This document shows positions 1 to 4,995 of a DNA stretch of 25,701 nucleotides, piece by piece. Position 1 is the first letter of the stretch. The number at the start of each line of letters is the position of its first letter. The notes below the pieces were generated by a model. The model was not told the DNA's origin. It saw nothing but the letters and a program-made list of their open reading frames with translations, and did no database searches. Origin of the DNA: HB2-32-21 sp003448675 (GTDB lineage Bacteria > Pseudomonadota > Gammaproteobacteria > Pseudomonadales > Porticoccaceae); assembly GCA_041584755.1 (NCBI GenBank), contig JBFHDK010000046.1:1-25701 (forward strand). The letters are read 5' to 3'. Made by a program: the position numbers and the translations under genes.

Positions 1-1221
1 CAGGCCGGCGCCCAGACCGCGTTCAGCCTGCGCCAACAGGGCTTTAAGGGGCGGGTGGTGCTGGTAGGGGACGAACCCACCCTGCCCTACCAGCGCCCGC
101 CCCTATCCAAGGCCTATCTGGCCGGCGAGCTGCCCGAGGCCCGCCTCTACATCAAACCCCAGGGCTTTTACGACAAAGCCGACATCGAGTTGCTGACCAG
201 CGCCAGAGTGGAAGGCATCGACCCCGGCGCCCGACAGGTAAGACTGGCCGGTGGCGATACGCTTGCTTACCGCCACCTGGTACTCGCCACCGGCGGCCGG
301 GCGCGGCGGCTGAATTGCCCCGGCGCCGATGACCCCCGCGTCCACTACCTACGCACCCTGGAAGATGTGCGGGGCCTGCAAGCCGACTTTGTCGCCGGCA
401 AGCGCCTGGTAGTCATCGGCGGTGGGTACGTGGGTCTTGAGACCGCGGCAGTGGCGGCCAGGCATGGCCTGCAAGTTACCGTACTGGTAGCGCGCCCCAC
501 CGTGTTGAACCGGGTTTGTGGCCCCGAAGTGAGCCGCTTTTTTACCCAGGTCCACCGCGACGCTGGAGTCGCGTTGTGCTGTGACACTGCCATCACTGCG
601 ATCCGCGCTGAAAGCCAATACCTGGTGATTGATACCAACAACGGGTATAGCGTACAGGCCGACCTACTGGTGGTCGGCATTGGCCTGGAGCCGAATCTTG
701 AACTGGCCGAGGCCGCGGGCGTTTCATGTGATAACGGCATCGCCACCGATGAAAACGGCCGCTGCTCGTTGCCGGATATCTATGCTGCCGGCGACTGCGC
801 CAGCCATCCCAGTGCCATATACGCACGTCGCTTACGCCTGGAGTCGGTGCAAAACGCGGTGGAGCAGGCCAAGACCGTGGCCGCGAGTATCTGCGGCAAA
901 CACCGGCCCTATACCCAGGCGCCCTGGTTCTGGTCCGACCAGTTCGACCTCAAACTGCAAAGCGCCGGCGTGGTCAGTGGTTTTGACCAAAGCGTGGTTC
1001 GGGGTGATCCGGAGACCCGCAGCTTCGCGGTGTTTTATTACCGCGCCGGCGTTTTGATCGCGGTGGACGCCATTAATCGCCCCACCGAATTTGTTGCTGC
1101 CCGAAAATTGCTTGACCAGGGCCTATCACCCAGCTCCGAGGTCGTTTGTAACGAAGCCATACCACCGGCTGATTTCGCGGCAACTGTAACTGGAGCAAAA
1201 CCCGTGGCCAGCCACGGTTAA
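1..1221 (+). CDS. Ferredoxin reductase (FAD/NADH-dependent), 5' end outside window
   Basis: The product is an FAD-dependent pyridine nucleotide-disulfide family oxidoreductase of the putidaredoxin/rhodocoxin reductase type, which passes electrons from NAD(P)H to a [2Fe-2S] ferredoxin. The frame is open from base 1, so the start lies outside; 406 residues are visible. The visible part opens with QAGAQTA, the tail of the N-terminal FAD-binding Rossmann motif, so only about 10-15 residues are probably missing. A family-typical PYQRPPLSK stretch follows. The NAD-binding Rossmann motif GGGYVG is at visible residues 140-145, and the second FAD motif AAGDC is at about 262-266. The C-terminal domain carries the family's APWFWSDQ segment. 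The ferredoxin gene starts 29 bases downstream on the same strand, so the two form a redox-partner pair. A P450 to the left is inferred, not seen. Confidence 0.92.
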   Translation, partial: QAGAQTAFSLRQQGFKGRVVLVGDEPTLPYQRPPLSKAYLAGELPEARLYIKPQGFYDKADIELLTSARVEGIDPGARQVRLAGGDTLAYRHLVLATGGRARRLNCPGADDPRVHYLRTLEDVRGLQADFVAGKRLVVIGGGYVGLETAAVAARHGLQVTVLVARPTVLNRVCGPEVSRFFTQVHRDAGVALCCDTAITAIRAESQYLVIDTNNGYSVQADLLVVGIGLEPNLELAEAAGVSCDNGIATDENGRCSLPDIYAAGDCASHPSAIYARRLRLESVQNAVEQAKTVAASICGKHRPYTQAPWFWSDQFDLKLQSAGVVSGFDQSVVRGDPETRSFAVFYYRAGVLIAVDAINRPTEFVAARKLLDQGLSPSSEVVCNEAIPPADFAATVTGAKPVASHG

Positions 1222-1250
1222 CCTCTCCCATCTAACTAAGAGCTTAAGAG

Positions 1251-1574
1251 ATGACGATTAAAGTAACCTATATCGAACACGATGGAACTGAACGGGAAGT
1301 TATAGTCGAGGAAGGCGTTAACCTGATGGACGCCGCTCTCGACAACATGGTGCCCGGTATCGACGGCGATTGCGGCGGTGTTTGTGCCTGCGCGACCTGC
1401 CACGTACGCGTCGACCCTGACTGGGCCGACAAACTGCCAGCCATGGAAGACACCGAAAACGCAATGCTCGAACTGGCCGATGCGCGCGATGACCGCTCCC
1501 GCCTGGCTTGTCAGATTATCGCCGCCCCGGAACTTGACGGATTGGTAGTGCACACACCGGAAGGACAGCACTGA
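1251..1574 (+). CDS. [2Fe-2S] ferredoxin, adrenodoxin/putidaredoxin type
   Basis: This 107-residue soluble ferredoxin shuttles single electrons between the upstream reductase and a terminal oxygenase. The cluster ligands are visible as C41-x5-C47-x2-C50 and a distant C87 (LACQ), the spacing typical of vertebrate-type adrenodoxin/putidaredoxin ferredoxins rather than plant-type ones. The length matches the family (about 105-110). It starts 29 bases after the reductase stop, consistent with one transcript. The Shine-Dalgarno is weak (a purine-rich stretch before the ATG). The Fd-plus-reductase arrangement is characteristic of class I bacterial P450 systems. Its partner could also be another oxygenase, since the oxygenase is not in the window. 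Confidence 0.93.
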   Translation: MTIKVTYIEHDGTEREVIVEEGVNLMDAALDNMVPGIDGDCGGVCACATCHVRVDPDWADKLPAMEDTENAMLELADARDDRSRLACQIIAAPELDGLVVHTPEGQH

Positions 1575-1595
1575 TCCGGTGTCACGGGCCTTGCT

Positions 1596-1618
1596 GCTGG
1601 GTGGCACTTCCACCCAGC
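1596..1618 (+). terminator. Hairpin downstream of ferredoxin gene
   Basis: A perfect 9-bp stem, GCTGGGTGG with CCACCCAGC, closes a 5-nt loop 21 bases after the ferredoxin stop. Its place fits a transcription terminator of the ferredoxin operon. No T tract follows, so it may instead be an mRNA-stabilising hairpin or a Rho-assisted end. From here to the insertion-element remnant at about 1857 I see no gene. Confidence 0.45.
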
Positions 1619-1856
1619 TACGACCGCCAATACATAACCGCTGTAGAAACCGGATTCAGGCTCCAGCTCCTGTGGGACCTTGATAAAAAAATCAATCTGG
1701 GCCGAATTCAAGAAGATCTTGATCACCGCTAGTCTAAGAGTTCTTGAGCAAAGAGTTGCCACCCAGAATATCGACATACATTCGCAATCAATGCACACAG
1801 ATTACAGATCTTTATTTTCTCTGTACTCAACAGACTTACTGTCGCACCCCGGCCCA

Positions 1857-2509
1857 AATGTAGGCATTCTGCTGTGGCTTGCCCGGCTGGATATTTGCAA
1901 TACGGATATCATGCTTTCGCGCCCAAGATGTAAACTCAGAACTGATGAACTCCAAGCCATTATCGCAGCGGGTCAGCCAGGGTCCGGAGCGCCCTTCCAC
2001 CGGATAATCGAGTACACGTACCACGCGGATCGCGGGTAGTGTGAAACCAGCCTCAATCGCCAGACCCTCCCTGCGATAATCATCAATAACATTGAACAGC
2101 CGATAGCTGTGCCCTTCGCTCAGCTGATCGTGCATAAAGTCCATCGACCACGCCTGGTCCGGACGAATGGGCTCCTTCGGTGGCCCTGGTGCATGGCGTT
2201 TCATCCTTCGCTTCGGCCTGAGCCGCAGGTTTAGGGCCACAATTGGCAGTAAACCCTGTAGACTCGATTATGGCTCCAGGAGAAGCCCAGCAGATTGCGC
2301 AGATAGTCAAAACATAGACCAAAAACCCCAATCTGATTCCTGGTCTGTCAGTTTGTCAATCAGATCGCAACCTCCTCATTCTCACTGGCCAGGGCAGGCT
2401 GGTAGCGATAGCACGTCTCGCTGATACCCACCGACTGGCAGGCAAGCCGAATGCTGACTGTTCGCGCCACCACCGCTTGTCGCGCCACCTCCTTGCAACG
2501 AGATGGGTT
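1857..2509 (-). pseudogene. IS3-family transposase OrfB remnant
   Basis: The DDE transposase can be pieced together only by changing frame. The order on the minus strand is: a stretch with RLACQSVGISETCYRYQ, an in-frame TGA, a second-frame piece LIDKLTDQESDWGF, a third-frame piece GLCFDYLRNLLGFSW followed by RVYRVY, then the long open piece ALNLRLRPKRR...WSMDFMHDQ...RCDNGLEF...QPGKPQQNAYI. The first two catalytic Asp residues (in WSMDF and RCDNG) survive. The third catalytic residue, the Glu that should follow NAY(I/V), is gone: the similarity ends there in unrelated sequence. At least three frameshifts plus a 3' deletion make it a dead gene. Confidence 0.85.
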
Positions 2510-2511
2510 GT

Positions 2512-2775
2512 TCAGGTTTTTTGCAGTGGGTCCCAGGCGACATCGGCTATGACCCGTTCCTCAGCGCATATCTTCGTTAGTCTGCGGTTCTCACCCTCAT
2601 GCTCATTCAGGCGCTTCATCATGGAGGCATCGATGCCGCCATACCTGGCTCTACATTTATAGAATGTTGCCGAACTCATGCGATGTTCCCTGGAAAACTT
2701 TGGAACCGGGATGCCAGCCTTGGCCTCTTTGAGATTGGCTATGATCTGGCTTTAACTGCACTTTGATGTCTTCAT
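2512..2775 (-). pseudogene. IS3-family OrfA remnant with early stop
   Basis: The reading frame is 87 codons long, the usual size for OrfA, the helix-turn-helix DNA-binding subunit of IS3-family transposases. It starts at an ATG at 2775 but has a TAA at codon 8, where homologues usually have Glu (MKTSKCS-stop-SQIIANLKEA). Past the stop it keeps the family pattern, including ATFYKCRARYGG and MMKRLNEHEGENRRL, the latter resembling the leucine-zipper-like region. It is immediately followed by the orfB remnant, the usual IS3 order, although the frameshifting site can no longer be judged. Confidence 0.82.
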
Positions 2776-2883
2776 GCAGAATCTCCTGCGCACAGATTAC
2801 GAGACAATGCTACTTTTGGCTCCTGCTAGTTTTCGGGGGATTCCATAACCGCACTACAGGCTTAGTTGCTACGCTCCTCGTCC

Positions 2884-2932
2884 AAAATGCTTGAGCGCAT
2901 TTTGTCGAACCGCGAGGGTTCTCACCCCTCCC
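2884..2932. repeat. Hairpin plus T-arm-like inverted copy near tRNA-Ser
   Basis: Two structured pieces lie between the insertion-element end and the tRNA. Bases 2884-2903 form a 7-bp perfect stem (AAAATGC / GCATTTT, 6-nt loop). Bases 2913-2932 read CGAGGGTTCTCACCCCTCCC on the plus strand, which matches the T-arm and start of the 3' acceptor side of the neighbouring tRNA-Ser (on the minus strand) at 17 of 20 positions, in the opposite orientation. It may be a degenerate tRNA fragment or part of a dispersed tRNA-associated repeat. I cannot tell which from one copy. Confidence 0.4.
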
Positions 2933-2995
2933 GTGATGATCAAAGGCTCAATCTCGGGTTACGACGAATTGAGGGGAAGTGGTTTGATTTTCGTA

Positions 2996-3083
2996 TGGCG
3001 GTGAGGGAGGGATTCGAACCCTCGATACGTTTCCGTATACTCCCTTAGCAGGGGAGCGCCTTCAGCCACTCGGCCACCTCACC
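2996..3083 (-). tRNA. tRNA-Ser(GCT)
   Basis: On the minus strand the acceptor 5' strand GGTGAGG pairs with CCTCACC. The D arm has GGCCGAGTGGCTGAAGGC, typical of serine tRNAs. The anticodon stem-loop CTCCCCTGCTAAGGGAG carries anticodon GCT, reading AGC/AGU. A long variable arm (TATACGGAAACGTAT) and the T loop GGTTCGAATCC follow. The discriminator is G and the terminal CCA is encoded (2996-2998). Total length is 88 nt with CCA, right for a class II tRNA-Ser. Its place just after csrA is conserved in gammaproteobacteria (csrA-serV in E. coli). Confidence 0.97.
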
Positions 3084-3180
3084 GGGATATGCTTGCCCGA
3101 AGGGCGATGTGATTGGGTACTACGCAGTATGAAAAATTCAGTACGGGGCCTCGAACGAGGCGGGATGATAGCACAGGGAG

Positions 3181-3210
3181 TGAAAAAACAAAGGGGCTAA
3201 AGAGCCCCTT
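3181..3210 (-). terminator. Rho-independent terminator of csrA
   Basis: On the minus strand a perfect 8-bp stem, AAGGGGCT with AGCCCCTT around a 4-nt loop, is followed by TGTTTTTTCA. The csrA stop codon (3197-3199) lies inside this hairpin, so the last codons of csrA form its upstream arm. It should separate csrA from tRNA-Ser. Confidence 0.9.
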
Positions 3211-3385
3211 CATTTTGTTGTTTCTCATTTTGTATCCGCTGGTATATTTCTTCCCGGTGTACGGATACATCACGGGGAGCGTTTACTCCAAGGCGCACTT
3301 GATTGCCTTTAACACCCAACACCGTGACCGTAACATCATCACCAATGATCAGCGTCTCTCCTACACGTCTCGTCAGTATCAACAT
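3197..3385 (-). CDS. csrA: Carbon storage regulator CsrA/RsmA
   Basis: This 62-residue RNA-binding protein forms a dimer that binds GGA-containing loops in mRNA leaders, controlling translation and stability of many transcripts; small RNAs of the CsrB/RsmY type antagonise it. The sequence begins MLILTRRVGETLIIGD and contains VRLGVNAP and the conserved HREEIYQRI, the near-invariant CsrA signature. The frame is open 6 codons further upstream, but AAGGAG at 3395-3400 sits 9 bases before the ATG at 3385 and fixes the start there, giving the family length. It lies downstream of lysC and upstream of tRNA-Ser, the usual neighbourhood. An intrinsic terminator overlaps its 3' end. Confidence 0.97.
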   Translation of the reverse strand: MLILTRRVGETLIIGDDVTVTVLGVKGNQVRLGVNAPRDVSVHREEIYQRIQNEKQQNEGAL

Positions 3386-3394
3386 TGTCGTCCT

Positions 3395-3400
3395 CTCCTT
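3395..3400 (-). promoter_or_regulatory. Shine-Dalgarno of csrA
   Basis: AAGGAG on the minus strand, 9 bases from the ATG at 3385. It selects that ATG over the upstream in-frame ATG at 3403. Confidence 0.85.
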
Positions 3401-3577
3401 CAAAAAGTGCCGCTATTGCGACGTTCCTGGATGATATTTTTATTATTAATTTCACCAAGCCTTTCCTATCAGGCTTAGTTCTGGATGATACTGGCTTTCA
3501 TTTATGGCACAAGCGGGCAAGCAATAAGCATATACTGTTTCGCTATATACCGCTGTTTAAAAACCAATATCAAATTC

Positions 3578-4072
3578 CTAATAACTGGCTTGCTGAGTGT
3601 CTGTCAAATTAAATGCGTCATGCAAAGCCCTTACAGCCAACTCAAGGTATTTTTCCTCAATCACCACGCTGACTTTTATTTCCGATGTGGTAATCAATTG
3701 TATATTAATATTGTGTTCCGCAAGGGTTGCAAACATTTTCGAGGCCACACCCGCGTGGGAACGCATACCCACACCGACCAGTGACACTTTAACAATATCC
3801 GCCGCCGCTAGCACGGACCGGGCCCCAAGGTTTTCGGCTATCTGCTGAAGCAAACGCTGGGCCCGGCTCATATCATTGCGATGGACAGTGAAGGTCAGCG
3901 CCGTAGTGCCGTCCTCGGCAACGTTCTGGACAATCACATCCACCTCGATATTGGCTTCGCCGATAGGGCCGAGTATACGATAGGCAACACCCGGCGTGTC
4001 GGGAATGCCCTGAATGGTGAGCTTGGCTTCATCGCGGTTAAAGGCGATGCCAGATACCACGGGTTTTTCCAT
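3578..4072 (-). CDS. Possible in-frame beta subunit of aspartokinase (internal start)
   Basis: Inside lysC, codon 248 is an ATG preceded on the minus strand by GGAGGGAGAAGAGCAG. This places a GGAG 8 bases from the ATG, a better ribosome site than that of the full-length gene. Translation from it would yield a 164-residue protein made only of the two ACT domains. Overlapping in-frame alpha/beta aspartokinases are established for B. subtilis, C. glutamicum and T. thermophilus. Whether this gene makes a beta chain is an inference from the Shine-Dalgarno alone. Confidence 0.4.
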   Translation of the reverse strand: MEKPVVSGIAFNRDEAKLTIQGIPDTPGVAYRILGPIGEANIEVDVIVQNVAEDGTTALTFTVHRNDMSRAQRLLQQIAENLGARSVLAAADIVKVSLVGVGMRSHAGVASKMFATLAEHNINIQLITTSEIKVSVVIEEKYLELAVRALHDAFNLTDTQQASY

Positions 4073-4813
4073 CTGCTCTTCTCCCTCCAGAGTTATGAGC
4101 GTACCGGGACCGTCTTCAAAGCTGGACAGCACTCTGAGCGGAACCCTGTATTTGCCAGCGAATTCAACCGAGCGAATCTGGAGGACCTTGGAGCCCTGAC
4201 TGGCCATTTCCAACATTTCCTCGAAAGTAACTCGCTCCAATCGTCGAGCATTTTCAACGACGCGGGGATCAGTGGTATAGACACCATCGACATCGGTGTA
4301 AATCTGGCATTCATCGGCTTTCAATGCCGCTGCCAGCGCCACTGCGGTGGTATCGGAGCCGCCCCGCCCAAGTGTGGTGATATTGCCGCCTTCATCGAGA
4401 CCCTGAAAGCCGGCAACCACCAGCACACGCCCCCGGTCGAGATCGGCCCGCATGCGCTCGGTATCGATATGCTCAATGCGCGCCTTGCCGTGGGCCGAGT
4501 CAGTGAGAATCCGCACCTGGGCACCGGTATAGGAACGCGCCGGACAGCCGATTTTCTCCAGAGCCATGGACAGTAGTGCAATGGTCACCTGCTCACCGGT
4601 GGATACCAGCACATCCATTTCGCGCGGCGACGGTGTCTCTGAAATTTCCTGAGCCAAGGCAATAAGCCGGTTGGTCTCGCCACTCATAGCTGAAACCGCG
4701 ACCACCACATCGTCACCACGGGCACGAAAACCCGCCACTCTTTCAGCCACGGCTTGAATCCGCTCAATGGAGCCAACCGAGGTGCCGCCATATTTCTGGA
4801 CAATTAAAGCCAT
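3578..4813 (-). CDS. lysC: Aspartate kinase
   Basis: The enzyme phosphorylates aspartate to aspartyl-phosphate with ATP, the first step towards lysine, methionine, threonine and diaminopimelate. At 411 residues it is a monofunctional aspartokinase without a fused homoserine dehydrogenase. The kinase domain runs from about 1 to 245, with KYGGTS at 7-12, VVAVSAMSGETNRL, and LGRGGSDTTAVALA. Two ACT domains follow at about 265-400 (IQGIPDTPGVAYRI and VGVGMRSHAGVASKMF), which in this family bind lysine and/or threonine for feedback inhibition. The order alaS-lysC-csrA is the conserved one. The Shine-Dalgarno before the first ATG is weak. An internal ATG with a better ribosome site may give a separate regulatory subunit (see separate entry). 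Confidence 0.97.
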   Translation of the reverse strand: MALIVQKYGGTSVGSIERIQAVAERVAGFRARGDDVVVAVSAMSGETNRLIALAQEISETPSPREMDVLVSTGEQVTIALLSMALEKIGCPARSYTGAQVRILTDSAHGKARIEHIDTERMRADLDRGRVLVVAGFQGLDEGGNITTLGRGGSDTTAVALAAALKADECQIYTDVDGVYTTDPRVVENARRLERVTFEEMLEMASQGSKVLQIRSVEFAGKYRVPLRVLSSFEDGPGTLITLEGEEQMEKPVVSGIAFNRDEAKLTIQGIPDTPGVAYRILGPIGEANIEVDVIVQNVAEDGTTALTFTVHRNDMSRAQRLLQQIAENLGARSVLAAADIVKVSLVGVGMRSHAGVASKMFATLAEHNINIQLITTSEIKVSVVIEEKYLELAVRALHDAFNLTDTQQASY

Positions 4814-4853
4814 GCTTAATTCAATGCCACCGGATTATTTACCCTGGATGCCC

Positions 4854-4872
4854 CACATAGCCAGGCTATGTG
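4854..4872. promoter_or_regulatory. 9-bp perfect dyad upstream of lysC
   Basis: CACATAGCC and GGCTATGTG flank a single central base, 41-59 bases before the lysC start and inside the alaS-lysC gap (4814-4995). It could be a protein operator or a leader hairpin. I see no T tract on either side and do not recognise a known box. Confidence 0.3.
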
Positions 4873-4995
4873 TCGCTGCCTGCACACTAGGAGATAACCA
4901 TAGGGGTAAAATGGAGTTGAGGAGGTCACCAGCAAGGGTTAAAACTGGGCGCGCAATCTACACCATTTCAGCGCAAAACTAAACCATTGTGCGAA

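Larger units (their letters stand above)
1857..2845 (-). mobile_element. Decayed, truncated IS3-family insertion element
   Basis: Read on the minus strand, this stretch holds a recognisable IS3-family orfA followed by orfB, both broken. The right boundary is put at 2845 because the minus strand there begins TGGAATCCCCCGAAAACTAG, a TG-initiated end of the kind IS3 elements have, about 70 bases before orfA. This end is a guess from one side. No matching inverted repeat is present at the left, where the transposase similarity stops abruptly at about 1857 just after the residues NAYI. The last third of the transposase and the left end are therefore deleted. The element lies about 150 bases beyond the 3' end of tRNA-Ser. 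With nonsense and frameshift changes throughout, it cannot encode its own transposase. Confidence 0.8.

Noticed and set aside
1680..2039. 119-residue plus-strand open frame
   Set aside because: Most of it is antisense to the IS3 transposase remnant, it shows no protein pattern, and there is no clear ribosome site.
2866..3048. Open frame reading into MAVREGFEPSIRFRILP on the plus strand
   Set aside because: It is the antisense of tRNA-Ser, a well-known type of false protein. The tRNA is complete, so this is not a gene.
3457..3476. 6-bp hairpin AAGCCT/AGGCTT between lysC and csrA
   Set aside because: The stem is short and no T tract follows on either strand, so I do not call it a terminator.
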